Origin: a virus
Virus record (IMG/VR): IMGVR_UViG_3300040809_000593
Span: 1 to 38,451 of that record
DNA length: 38,451 nucleotides
Reading direction: 5' to 3' (one strand)
Shown here: positions 6,165-13,567 of the stretch, in pieces
Position numbering within the stretch: position 1 is the stretch's first letter
How the letters are laid out: each line of letters begins with the position of its first letter
Notes under the pieces: model-generated
Seen by the model: only the letters and a program-made list of their open reading frames with translations
Database searches by the model: none
Told to the model about the DNA's origin: nothing
Program-made: the position numbers and the translations under genes

Positions 6165-7409
6165 TTATCTTTCTTCTACGATCATATAACTGTCAACCTC
6201 GGCAGTTATATCGTTTGTCGCACTGTTATTGGCAACCTCAAGATAAACAAAGTCATCCTTATCAAGAGTGGTGTTTATGTTTATATCAAAGAATGCAACG
6301 TCACGACCACCAACTAGATTGTTAACTTGCCTAGTCTGATTTAGTACGACAACCGAACTACCAGCCGAATCATCCCACTTTGAAACCCTTAAAGTAACTT
6401 CATTATTTGCTGTAGATGATAGAGCAAACGATGCAAGCACTTTGTACTCCCTTGGTGCGTTGCCTAGGTTTCTAAGTCTGCCGTTTAACGGGTTATCAAA
6501 GTGTTGCAAATCAGATGCTGTCCACGTTACAGCGTCAACCTCGACAAAGCCACCGACAGAGCCTATAACAGTTGCAGCGCTAGTTGTAACACCAACCGCA
6601 CCACCTTCGAAAGTGTTAGGCATACCGTTATTGCCAGACCAAGCGGCGCTTAAATCAGCGGCGGTCATGTTTGGTGTATAATTAGCATCAGCAGCGTTAA
6701 AAACACCGTCTCTTGTAATAATACCGCCTTCAATTTGAACCGTTGAAGGGTTAACAAACTGCGATGGGGAAAAGTCAAAGTATGAAGCATTTGCAGGTAA
6801 GTCAATATTCATATTACTTCTAAAGCGTGAAGCCATGGAGAATCCAGCACCAGCTTTAAACAGTGAGTAAGCACCATCAGCTAGAGACCTGACAATAGAC
6901 GCATCTATAAAATAACCACCAAGCCAAGCTCCCGACAAGGTTAACTCAGGCTTACCACCAAAACGACCAGTGCCAGCTTCAAAACCCTGCCTATAACCGT
7001 TTATTTCACCTAGCGATGTGCAGTTATTGTAATTTATGCGGTTGAACTCGAAAGCGTCAAAACCTGTTGCGCTTGTTAGATCGTAAACTTTGGAGTTTGT
7101 GCCTGTAACTTCAATTGCATAATCCTTACCGATAACATTGCCACTACCACCGATGGGTGATGTAAACATAGTGTAATTTGGTTCGCTCGATGTAAGCCTA
7201 GAAACATCGAAATTATGCCCGCCAAGATAAAAACCAGCAGCAGGTACTTCGATAGCCCTAGAGCCCATATCAACAACGCCATCTATAAGATACTCAACTG
7301 TACTATCTGGTATTAATGGTATATCACTAGCCTTTTTGACTATGACTTTTTTATCTGGCACTCGGTCGGATGATATTCCGCCACCACCAGTTGCAAAATC
7401 CCAACTCAT
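6165..7409 (-). CDS. Virion fibre / decoration protein (probable)
   Basis: 414 residues, no signal or membrane segment. A Gly-rich start (MSWDFATGGGGISSDRVPDK) is followed by a long Asn/Gly/Ser/Thr-rich region with short beta strands (about 45-290, parallel beta-helix-like), then a beta-sandwich-like C-terminal domain (about 285-414, VDAVTWTASDLQHFDNPLNG and later VTLRVSKWDDSAGS). This composition is typical of capsid fibres or appendages. With the 83-aa gene upstream it forms a unit between head and neck genes, bounded by the terminator at 6139. It could also be a second receptor-binding protein. Confidence 0.55.
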   Translation of the reverse strand: MSWDFATGGGGISSDRVPDKKVIVKKASDIPLIPDSTVEYLIDGVVDMGSRAIEVPAAGFYLGGHNFDVSRLTSSEPNYTMFTSPIGGSGNVIGKDYAIEVTGTNSKVYDLTSATGFDAFEFNRINYNNCTSLGEINGYRQGFEAGTGRFGGKPELTLSGAWLGGYFIDASIVRSLADGAYSLFKAGAGFSMASRFRSNMNIDLPANASYFDFSPSQFVNPSTVQIEGGIITRDGVFNAADANYTPNMTAADLSAAWSGNNGMPNTFEGGAVGVTTSAATVIGSVGGFVEVDAVTWTASDLQHFDNPLNGRLRNLGNAPREYKVLASFALSSTANNEVTLRVSKWDDSAGSSVVVLNQTRQVNNLVGGRDVAFFDININTTLDKDDFVYLEVANNSATNDITAEVDSYMIVEER

Positions 7410-7411
7410 AA

Positions 7412-7663
7412 TTAAGCCTCGTCTACTTGTAACTCTGCATCAACAGAAGAATACGCCCACTCACCAACTGAGCCTGCTTTGTTTCTTGCTATCTCAGTAG
7501 TAGGAATGATATTACCAGCCATAGTGGTTGGTTCGGCTGCGGATGTTTGGATAGTAACAGTCGGTGAACTAACATTTTGAACTGATAATTGCGTACCAAC
7601 AGCAATACCTGATTCATCGTATAAATCAGTCCAAACGCCACCAGTTAATTTTACTCTAGGCAT
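7412..7663 (-). CDS. Small virion-associated protein (83 aa), partner of the fibre-like gene
   Basis: MPRVKLTGGVWTDLYDESGI then beta-rich Thr/Val/Ser-rich sequence without membrane segments. A short N-terminal 'K-L-T-G-G-V-W-x-D-L' followed by a carbohydrate-module-like beta stretch is common in small head-decoration proteins coded next to capsid fibres. It ends 3 bases before the ATG of the 414-aa gene and has a CGGAG ribosome site. The assignment is by pairing with the fibre-like gene. Confidence 0.5.
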   Translation of the reverse strand: MPRVKLTGGVWTDLYDESGIAVGTQLSVQNVSSPTVTIQTSAAEPTTMAGNIIPTTEIARNKAGSVGEWAYSSVDAELQVDEA

Positions 7664-7711
7664 TTTAAAAACTCCGTAATTGTTTGTTTAATTATAAAGC
7701 AAATAAAAGTG

Positions 7712-7740
7712 TTGATATAGTAAAGGTAATGCGCTATTGT
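7712..7740 (+). promoter_or_regulatory. Sigma-70-type promoter for the 7776 operon
   Basis: TTGATA (7712-7717), 17-base spacer, TATTGT (7735-7740), then ATTGTATTTAG (7747-7757) at the predicted start, 18 bases before the ATG at 7776. Confidence 0.6.
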
Positions 7741-7775
7741 TTGTTTATTGTATTTAGCTGATTGGAGATTTAGGA

Positions 7776-7970
7776 ATGAAACTAATAAAACTAACCCTAC
7801 TAGCCCTATATATCGGCTACATAATCAATATTGCTTTTGCGTTTGATTTTAATCCTAGCAATGTGACTTTTGCAGTTTGGTGCATGAGTGCAATTATTAG
7901 TGTTGCAATGCCGGTAGCTTTTTATGCGCTTGGTGATATTGAGAAAGAGGAAGGTAATTATGGATCTTGA
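7776..7970 (+). CDS. Small membrane protein (64 aa)
   Basis: MKLIKLTLLALYIGYIINIA, then a second hydrophobic stretch (about 29-52), ending in an acidic tail (DIEKEEGNYGS). Two membrane helices are likely; the first could act as a signal anchor. GGAG and TAGGA lie before the ATG. Its stop overlaps the ATG at 7960. Function unknown. Confidence 0.65.
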   Translation: MKLIKLTLLALYIGYIINIAFAFDFNPSNVTFAVWCMSAIISVAMPVAFYALGDIEKEEGNYGS

Positions 7971-8154
7971 ACAAATAGCACAGTAAGCAATGGATTATCT
8001 AGATAGCGTCGGTGTGGCTGCGGATTATGACATTAAATATATGCACTTGCTAATAATCACTGACGGACATAGATTCACTCACGCTTACGACGATAGTTAC
8101 CACGGATTAATGAATGATATTGCTTACATTTACCCAAGAAAAAGCCCCAATTAA
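7960..8154 (+). pseudogene. Short gene interrupted by an in-frame TAA near its start
   Basis: ATG 7960 overlaps the stop of the previous gene, as if coupled, and reads MDLEQIAQ before TAA at 7984-7986. The same frame continues as AMDYLDSVGVAADYDIKYMH and on to 8154 (64 residues if read through). An ATG at 7990 could restart translation 4 bases after the TAA, giving a 54-residue protein, although no good ribosome site precedes it except the terminated upstream frame. Either the gene is broken or the TAA forms a stop-restart leader. This is the second such case after 5524. Confidence 0.5.
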
Positions 8155-8162
8155 GGGGCTTT
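8141..8162. terminator. Bidirectional intrinsic terminator
   Basis: AAAGCCCC (8141-8148), loop AATTAA, GGGGCTTT (8155-8162), followed by GTTTTTATT on the plus strand. It separates the convergent accessory operon and the head module. Confidence 0.9.
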
Positions 8163-8166
8163 GTTT

Positions 8167-8328
8167 TTATTTCTTGTCAGACTCGACCAGCTTCACTTTA
8201 CCGATTAAGCTATCGGGGATTTTACCGCCGTCTAACTCAATATCAATCTGTGAGCCAAGTGGTAATTTCTCACCATCTTTTGCGATCTTGCCCGTTACGA
8301 TTGCTTTAACTTTTTTAGATGCTGCCAT
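8167..8328 (-). CDS. Small head-module protein (53 aa)
   Basis: MAASKKVKAIVTGKIAKDGE then KLPLGSQIDIELDGGKIPDS and LIGKVKLVESDKK. The pattern (basic start, 'G-x-x-L-P-x-G', then 'L-I-G-K-V-K-L-V') is that of small SH3-like phage proteins often found next to the major capsid gene. It starts 3 bases after the capsid stop and is the last gene before the terminator at 8141. Confidence 0.65.
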   Translation of the reverse strand: MAASKKVKAIVTGKIAKDGEKLPLGSQIDIELDGGKIPDSLIGKVKLVESDKK

Positions 8329-8330
8329 CG

Positions 8331-9449
8331 TTAAGTCCTCGTACCAACTGCTAGACCCATACGGCCATCAGCGTCAAACTTCAACTGAATAGACTGTGCA
8401 ACCATGTTCTGGAATACATAATCATCTTCTGGATTAGCTCGGAATTTAGCGCGTTGAGTTAAAGGCATAGCGTTTAACATTTCAACACATTCTCGATCAC
8501 GAACTAGAGCGATGATTGTATCAACTGGCACAGAGTCAGTTGCAACGATACGCTCAACACCCGGAATGTTAAGAATCTCTTGTGCAATCGTGCGACGTTC
8601 CGCACCTGTAGCAGTTGGTGCGCCTTCTGCCGTAGACATACCGTCTTGGTATGATTGCATGTAGAAATAATCATCCCAGTTCATGTATAGCGTGAAGCCA
8701 TACTTGAAGTTGTCAGCGTGAGCAGCTTTAAGTGTTGCGATTACAGCGCCTTTAATCTGCGTAGACGTTGACGACTGAATAGCAATACCGTGAACTTGGG
8801 TGTTGCGTTGCGGATGGTTAAGTAGGCCGTAAGCTTCTGCGCCGCCAACGTTGATCAAGTTACCTTTGTTATCAGTTAAGCCGTTTAAAACAGTATCTTC
8901 TAGACGCTCTAGAATTTTACGGTTTTGGCTGCGCATGCCTGAGTCGCGCAATAAGTTACCGCCAGTACCACGCATTAGAGTGGCCATTTGTCGCCAACCG
9001 TACTTCATCACGTTATCCATGATAGCAATTGGCGTGCCCTGATAAGTGATAGTAGGTACATCTGATTTACCGTCAGAACGACCGTCAAGCGAAACATTTA
9101 CCGCTGAATCAACATCGCTGTATTGAGCAAAGTGATCAACTAACACACCAATATCAACCGAGCGACTGACAGCGCCTAGTAAATCTTCTGCAACACCTAA
9201 GTTTGAACGGCGAATGTCGATACCTTCCGCAGCCCACTGACCCCAAGCATCTTTTGTTACAGTTGCAGCGTTACCAGCGAATGCTTGTGGATTCCAATCT
9301 GAATCAACACCAAACGTTTCAGCTAGGCGCATTTCGTTAGCGTTCCAGCGTTGCATATGATTGTTAATCATATCTTGCTGCGCTTTTGTGTACGGCGTTA
9401 GTTTAATATTGCTTTGACCGTTAGCCGTTAATACTCTATTAGCTTTCAT
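8331..9449 (-). CDS. Major capsid protein (DUF2184-like)
   Basis: 372 residues. Landmarks are the long N-terminal helix region (QDMINNHMQRWNANEMRLAE), PTITYQGTPIAIMDNVMKYG in the extended-loop region, AAHADNFKYGFTLYMNWDDY, and a C-terminal part with VERIVATDSVPVDTIIALVR and VAQSIQLKFDADGRMGL. These features match the HK97-fold capsid group often labelled DUF2184. It has a GGAGT ribosome site and follows the cement protein and the scaffold/protease-like gene, the standard order. It forms the icosahedral shell. Confidence 0.85.
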   Translation of the reverse strand: MKANRVLTANGQSNIKLTPYTKAQQDMINNHMQRWNANEMRLAETFGVDSDWNPQAFAGNAATVTKDAWGQWAAEGIDIRRSNLGVAEDLLGAVSRSVDIGVLVDHFAQYSDVDSAVNVSLDGRSDGKSDVPTITYQGTPIAIMDNVMKYGWRQMATLMRGTGGNLLRDSGMRSQNRKILERLEDTVLNGLTDNKGNLINVGGAEAYGLLNHPQRNTQVHGIAIQSSTSTQIKGAVIATLKAAHADNFKYGFTLYMNWDDYFYMQSYQDGMSTAEGAPTATGAERRTIAQEILNIPGVERIVATDSVPVDTIIALVRDRECVEMLNAMPLTQRAKFRANPEDDYVFQNMVAQSIQLKFDADGRMGLAVGTRT

Positions 9450-9461
9450 CTAAACTAACTC

Positions 9462-9878
9462 CTATTTAGTGTACTTGTCAGCAGCTACAACTTGTAAAAA
9501 GCCGTCAGCTGTTAAGTTTTGAGCGCCGTAAGCAAATGCAACAACAACCTCACCAGCGCCAGCAGCTTTTAAATAGCCGTTAGCAGCGTTAACAGATAGC
9601 TCTTGCTGGTCTGTGTAGTTTGCAGTTACAGCTAAAAGTTGAAGCTCATCTTCTGCCATAATCTCATAAGCGCCCGCTGTTTCGTCAATTTCATAAGCAA
9701 CTGTCACATCACCGTCTTTTTGACGTGCATCAAGAGCGAACAAACGACCCTTTGCAGTTGTTGCAAATGCGAACTTGCCCGCAGCGATTGATACTACAGT
9801 ACCAGGTAATAGCGCTGTTGTAGCTGGTAAAAAGTGCGTATCACGCTGTTTTGTACCGCGATAGATTTGATTAGCCAT
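9462..9878 (-). CDS. Capsid cement / decoration protein (gp24-like)
   Basis: 138 residues, Ala/Val/Gly-rich beta protein: MANQIYRGTKQRDTHFLPAT then ALLPGTVVSIAAGKFAFATT. The 'LLPGTVV' turn followed by short strands and a C-terminal 'V-V-A-D' end is typical of structural cement proteins that reinforce mature capsids. GGAGG ribosome site. It lies directly upstream of the capsid gene, implying similar high expression. Confidence 0.7.
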   Translation of the reverse strand: MANQIYRGTKQRDTHFLPATTALLPGTVVSIAAGKFAFATTAKGRLFALDARQKDGDVTVAYEIDETAGAYEIMAEDELQLLAVTANYTDQQELSVNAANGYLKAAGAGEVVVAFAYGAQNLTADGFLQVVAADKYTK

Positions 9879-9880
9879 TG

Positions 9881-11032
9881 TTAGCCCTCCAAGCCAGCGT
9901 TAAGGTCAACATCAGCAAAGCTTTCAGCGCTGTTTGTTGATACAGTTTGACGACCACCTGCTAATGGGTAATCAGCAATACTTGTGCTTGAGTTAGCAGT
10001 TAGGAAGTTTTTACAACCATCAACGCCTAACTTTTTAGCCGCTTCTGCATCTAAGCCCATATTAAGTGCTGCAACTTGTTCCGCTAAACCATTAAGCTCT
10101 TGCTCAGCGTTTGCAGTAATTTGATCTTGCAAAGGCTTAACAGCAGCATTAACGGCCTCAGTTACCAGCTTTTGTAGATCTTGTGGCTTTTCGCTGTCGT
10201 TGTTTGCCGCCAGCTTATTACCAACTAAAGTTTTAAGCTCTTCGTCGGTGATTTGGCTGTTAACAGCTAAACCAAGCGCTTTGAGCATTTCTTCACGATT
10301 CATCAGCGAATCTCCGTTGTTAGTGTTTAAATCAGGTTTATTATAACCGCTTTCTTTTTCATTGACAAAGCGCGACTTCAAACGGTTAACAATACGGTCA
10401 AGCAGTGAGTCTGAGATTTCTGGTTCCTTGGTTTCTTCGTCAACATTGCAAACGATAACTTCACCAACATCAACCGACGAATTAAAGTAAACCATGGCAT
10501 CTTCACCACCAGCTGGTGCTTCTACTTTTGGATCCAATAAAGCAAGGTGATCAAATGATTGATTCTTAGCAACCATCTTGTACTCTTTACCGTCCAACTC
10601 GCCTGATTCACTATTTCGCGTAAATGTTAAGCCTGTCGATACACCAAAGGTTTCTTGGTTAGATAAAATTTCAGTCCATCGCTCACCATCATCTTGAGCG
10701 GCTAACTTCTTTTTATTGATTTGCAGATCAACTTTCCAGTGCTCACCATCAAGGTATGGTGCACTTTCAACTATTGAGCCGCTAAAGTAGTTTAAACCTT
10801 TACCTTGCTTGGCTGATACATTGACACCGTTTACAGATGGATGCCTAAGCGTTACTGGTTGATCTACCATTGTTGGCATACCTTGCTCGTTGTCATTTGC
10901 AAAGTACGCTATTGAGTTCATGACGGAATCGTTTTTAGTGATAGGAATGCCACTAATTTTAAAGTGGCTGTCGGTTTCGCTTATTTGAGCTTTGCCGACG
11001 TTTGTATATAGTCTTGCGTTAGTAGTAAGCAT
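9881..11032 (-). CDS. Prohead scaffold / protease-like protein (DUF2213-like)
   Basis: 383 residues in two parts. The N-terminal about 165 residues (PITKNDSVMNSIAYFANDNE, QPVTLRHPSVNG, GVSTGLTFTRNSESGELDGK, QSFDHLALLDP) resemble the DUF2213 prohead-protease-like domain, with a candidate catalytic Ser/His pair in 'RHPSVNG' and 'FDHLALL'. The C-terminal part (about 225-345) is a charged helical region with AEQELNGLAEQVAALNMGLD, suited to a scaffold. Such fused protease-scaffold proteins assemble the procapsid. The start lies directly after the terminator-like hairpin at 11031-11061. Confidence 0.7.
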   Translation of the reverse strand: MLTTNARLYTNVGKAQISETDSHFKISGIPITKNDSVMNSIAYFANDNEQGMPTMVDQPVTLRHPSVNGVNVSAKQGKGLNYFSGSIVESAPYLDGEHWKVDLQINKKKLAAQDDGERWTEILSNQETFGVSTGLTFTRNSESGELDGKEYKMVAKNQSFDHLALLDPKVEAPAGGEDAMVYFNSSVDVGEVIVCNVDEETKEPEISDSLLDRIVNRLKSRFVNEKESGYNKPDLNTNNGDSLMNREEMLKALGLAVNSQITDEELKTLVGNKLAANNDSEKPQDLQKLVTEAVNAAVKPLQDQITANAEQELNGLAEQVAALNMGLDAEAAKKLGVDGCKNFLTANSSTSIADYPLAGGRQTVSTNSAESFADVDLNAGLEG

Positions 11033-11061
11033 AAAAAAGCCCTGTGTTAATTAACAGGGCT
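11031..11061 (-). terminator. Intrinsic terminator abutting the scaffold start codon
   Basis: Minus strand: AGCCCTGT (11061-11054), loop TAATTAAC, ACAGGGCT (11045-11038), then six T residues running into the ATG at 11032. It ends the small-gene operon but also overlaps the only ribosome site (CAGGG) of the scaffold gene, so it may work as an attenuator. Confidence 0.75.
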
Positions 11062-11092
11062 ATTGTAGCTTATTTTTTGAGTAGTGGGCTAG

Positions 11093-11296
11093 TTAGGGTA
11101 ATTCAACATGGTTAAATGCTGTTAAAACAATGCTCACATCACTATCACTGAGCCACTTATCTTTAATTGATTTCTTAACTTCATCGGTTAACTGCTTTAC
11201 GTCTTCACACTTAAAATCGACTGCAAATGTAGTGTCGCCATAACCAACAACGGAAGTATTAGACAATACTATGTAAGAGCAAAAGTAATTAATCAT
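11093..11296 (-). CDS. Hypothetical protein (67 aa)
   Basis: MINYFCSYIVLSNTSVVGYG then TTFAVDFKCEDVKQLTDEVK. Soluble, mixed alpha/beta. Start taken at the ATG 11296 (TGATG overlap with the preceding stop); a GTG one codon earlier is also possible. Last gene of a four-gene operon. No family recognised. Confidence 0.65.
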   Translation of the reverse strand: MINYFCSYIVLSNTSVVGYGDTTFAVDFKCEDVKQLTDEVKKSIKDKWLSDSDVSIVLTAFNHVELP

Positions 11297-11901
11297 CACT
11301 TAACCTCGCCATTTAATTCATCCTCAACCAGTTTTGCATAACCCTGTATGTCGTGCCATGAGTCCGTATATGACGGATTGCCGTTCAATATGCGACCAAT
11401 CTTATGCTGAATCATTTCTAATGACTCACGTTGACTAGGTGTTAACTTATGCCAATTTGGAGTTGAGCGCATAACGCTTTTAAGCTCCTGCATTATGTCT
11501 GCACCATCTTTAAATTTGCCGTAGTTATTTCCGCGCTCGTTAATTGTTGAGTTAATCTTACTTTTCATCTGCCCCTCTAAATCTCGGTTAACTGTACTTA
11601 CTCGGTTGCTCACCAACTTATCAACATTGCAATTATCAACATCGACTTTCTTTAGTGACATTATTTCGTTGTAGGTTAGTTTTCTTGATGCATCGGCTGG
11701 ATTTAGATTGCAACCAATAAGTGATTTGTTTGAAAAAGCACAAATCAAATTCCACGCCTTGCCAGTAAATGAAAAGTAATCGCATTGCAGTGGTCTTTTA
11801 AACCCCCACTGCCCAAACACCTCGACAACATCATTATACTTTTGCTCGGTGTCTAGCTCGCTCTTTTCAATGTAGTCGCCTACTTTTATTTCTGTAATCA
11901 T
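11296..11901 (-). CDS. DUF6378-like phage protein
   Basis: 201 residues from ATG 11901. The C-terminal half (about 115-195) carries NERGNNYGKFKDGADIMQEL, then SQRESLEMIQHKIGRILNGN and SYTDSWHDIQGYAKLVEDEL. This order, 'RG-x-x-YG-x-F ... KI-x-RIL-x-GN ... DSW-x-DI-x-GYA', is the signature of DUF6378, common in phages; the His/Glu/Asp content suggests an all-alpha metal-binding or nucleotide-pyrophosphatase-like fold, but the activity is not established. The N-terminal half (about 1-60, EKSELDTEQKYNDVVEVFGQ) looks like a separate small domain. Confidence 0.65.
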   Translation of the reverse strand: MITEIKVGDYIEKSELDTEQKYNDVVEVFGQWGFKRPLQCDYFSFTGKAWNLICAFSNKSLIGCNLNPADASRKLTYNEIMSLKKVDVDNCNVDKLVSNRVSTVNRDLEGQMKSKINSTINERGNNYGKFKDGADIMQELKSVMRSTPNWHKLTPSQRESLEMIQHKIGRILNGNPSYTDSWHDIQGYAKLVEDELNGEVK

Positions 11902-12182
11902 TTTACACCCCACTTATCACAAACTAAATTAACTTGACGCTCAACTTCTGCGCGTAACAACTCGTTAACTGCATCGCGTGCATCGCAGCATTCAATTTTA
12001 ACGGCCAGCCACTTAGTAATTAACTGCTCAAACTCGTTGCTTGCCATTGCATCGCTTAGGCAATTAGCGCGACATATAAAAGGCTCAGGCTTTGATGTTG
12101 ATACGTCAATATATAAACCGCCATGCAAAACAGCGTCAACTAGGTTGTGTCTCGATTTTATTTCAGTTGCGTGTTTTTTCAT
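11898..12182 (-). CDS. Hypothetical protein (94 aa)
   Basis: MKKHATEIKSRHNLVDAVLH then GGLYIDVSTSKPEPFICRAN. It is Cys-containing (C41, C46 and a CCDARD stretch) and ends in a helix EVERQVNLVCDKWGVK. It overlaps both neighbours by ATGA-type junctions in a leftward operon. No family recognised. Confidence 0.65.
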   Translation of the reverse strand: MKKHATEIKSRHNLVDAVLHGGLYIDVSTSKPEPFICRANCLSDAMASNEFEQLITKWLAVKIECCDARDAVNELLRAEVERQVNLVCDKWGVK

Positions 12183-12430
12183 TTTTCTAACTCCTCTAAA
12201 AGTGCGTCGGCTAACCTTACAGATGCGCCAGCAATGTATGTAGCCCAGTTAAAGCCAGTACAATTGCTAAAATCATTGCTTGTAATACCCTGCATTGCGT
12301 GAATGGCGAACATTTCGCGCTTTGTTAACCCATTAGATGGTAAGCATCCTCCTCCTGCGGTCAATTCGTTATGTGATATAACTGTATCGATTGCGCCTGT
12401 CGGGTTTTCTGGCATATCTGAATTTTTCAT
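12179..12430 (-). CDS. Hypothetical phage protein (83 aa)
   Basis: Contains GLTKREMFAIHAMQGI (about 34-49) and VRLADALLEELEK at the end, a pattern seen in many small phage proteins of unknown function ('LTKRE-x-FA-x-x-AMQG ... A-x-x-ADALL-x-EL'). First gene of the leftward operon after the divergent promoter at 12.46-12.51 kb, with GGAGAT before the ATG. Confidence 0.7.
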   Translation of the reverse strand: MKNSDMPENPTGAIDTVISHNELTAGGGCLPSNGLTKREMFAIHAMQGITSNDFSNCTGFNWATYIAGASVRLADALLEELEK

Positions 12431-12458
12431 TTTTCATCTCCTAACTAAGTTAAACCTA

Positions 12459-12486
12459 ACTATACACTAAATATAACTGTTGACAA
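12459..12486 (-). promoter_or_regulatory. Leftward promoter of the divergent pair at 12.48 kb
   Basis: Minus strand: TTGTCA (12486-12481), 16-base spacer, TATAGT (12464-12459). GTTATATTTAG (12477-12467) lies in the spacer. Drives the operon 12430-11093. Confidence 0.65.
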
Positions 12487-12507
12487 GTGTTGCGTTTAGT
12501 TTATATT
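12480..12507 (+). promoter_or_regulatory. Rightward promoter of the divergent pair at 12.48 kb
   Basis: Consensus TTGACA (12480-12485), 16-base spacer, TATATT (12502-12507). GTTGCGTTTAG (12489-12499) lies in the spacer. Its -35 overlaps that of the leftward promoter, so both are read from the same seven bases. Confidence 0.7.
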
Positions 12508-12535
12508 TGAGGGGAGTTAATTGATTGGAGTAATT

Positions 12536-12694
12536 ATGAACGAACAACAATGGCAACAACTTAACAACCAGCTAATAGCCGACGATATACCGCTAGCTAT
12601 TCACCCTAAGCAAACTTGCGAGGCGCAAGAGCAAGAAACAATTAAGCATATTGCATCGCCTAAACATAAATTACATGATGTTTTTGGAGAGTGA
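12536..12694 (+). CDS. Hypothetical protein (52 aa)
   Basis: MNEQQWQQLNNQLIADDIPL then AIHPKQTCEAQEQETIKHIA and SPKHKLHDVFGE. Gln-rich, acidic, no recognised motif. TTGGAG precedes the ATG. It is too short to recognise but is the first gene of a rightward pair with a strong promoter. Confidence 0.6.
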   Translation: MNEQQWQQLNNQLIADDIPLAIHPKQTCEAQEQETIKHIASPKHKLHDVFGE

Positions 12695-12696
12695 AA

Positions 12697-13560
12697 ATGA
12701 ATAAATATCCTGGAATATACAAAGCGCTAGACGGCACGATTTACTATTACCTAAATAAGAGCAATTTCTTTTCACCTGAACGCGACCGATGGGAAGAAGA
12801 TTGCGACAATGATGACCACAAGACGGATGTAAACATCACCGCCGAATACCTAACCAACACCTATGGCAGAGTTGAAAGCAAAGAGCACGCCGAGTTTATT
12901 GTTAAGCTAGCTGAGGTTAATGGTTTTAAATATGTAGATGAATGGAAAGAGGGTATGTTTTTCTGTATCTGTAATGACATGGAGAAAGGTATCATACTTA
13001 GGTTTTTCCGTGAAACTTTAGCGAAATCCTATGGGGAAAAACTAATCGCAATCCCACTACCGCCAAAGGAGGGTGAAGAAGCTGTAGAACAAACGGAAGC
13101 AAAAGCAGCAGCCGCGATGCGCACAGTGATCGATTTGGGTTACACATACCATGGAGGCGAGCTATGGAAGCCACCGCTAGACGATGTTAAGTGTAATCAT
13201 GAGCAATTCCTTAATCGTTGTAGTGAGAATGCTGAGAGTGCTCGCAAAGCGCTTTGGTCTGATTACATTAATAGGAGCAAAGAGTGGCCCGCTGTGGGCG
13301 ATGAAGTTTTGATTAATAATCTTAAGTGCAACGTAATCGGAATTGATGGCGATGCTTACTGGATTAAAAGAAAGAAAACCGGAACATATGACATAGCAAA
13401 GCGTGAACAACTCAAAAAACCACCAACGCCAGAAGAGGAGTTAAGAACTAAATTAATATCTGTAATGGATAACTCAAATACGGCATTTGCTTACGCTGAT
13501 TTTATTTCAAAAGCAATAATCAACGGCGAGATTGAAGGTTTGGAGTATAAGCCGCAATAA
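12697..13560 (+). CDS. Hypothetical protein (287 aa)
   Basis: Begins MNKYPGIYKALDGTIYYYLN. The ATG at 12697 was chosen over GTG at 12691 because GGAG lies 8 bases before it. The middle (about 135-165) has an Ala-rich helix, then VIDLGYTYHGGELWKPPL, a segment found in various phage hypotheticals. About 205-240 (EWPAVGDEVLINNLKCNVIG, later DAYWIKRKKTGTYDI) reads like a small SH3-like barrel. No catalytic motif is visible. It ends in a hairpin shared with the convergent terminase gene. Confidence 0.7.
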   Translation: MNKYPGIYKALDGTIYYYLNKSNFFSPERDRWEEDCDNDDHKTDVNITAEYLTNTYGRVESKEHAEFIVKLAEVNGFKYVDEWKEGMFFCICNDMEKGIILRFFRETLAKSYGEKLIAIPLPPKEGEEAVEQTEAKAAAAMRTVIDLGYTYHGGELWKPPLDDVKCNHEQFLNRCSENAESARKALWSDYINRSKEWPAVGDEVLINNLKCNVIGIDGDAYWIKRKKTGTYDIAKREQLKKPPTPEEELRTKLISVMDNSNTAFAYADFISKAIINGEIEGLEYKPQ

Positions 13561-13566
13561 GCGGCT
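13550..13566. terminator. Hairpin at the convergent gene ends (weak terminator)
   Basis: AGCCGC (13550-13555), loop AATAA containing the stop codon, GCGGCT (13561-13566). No T-tract on either side, so any termination would be weak or factor-assisted. Confidence 0.4.
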
Positions 13567-13567
13567 A

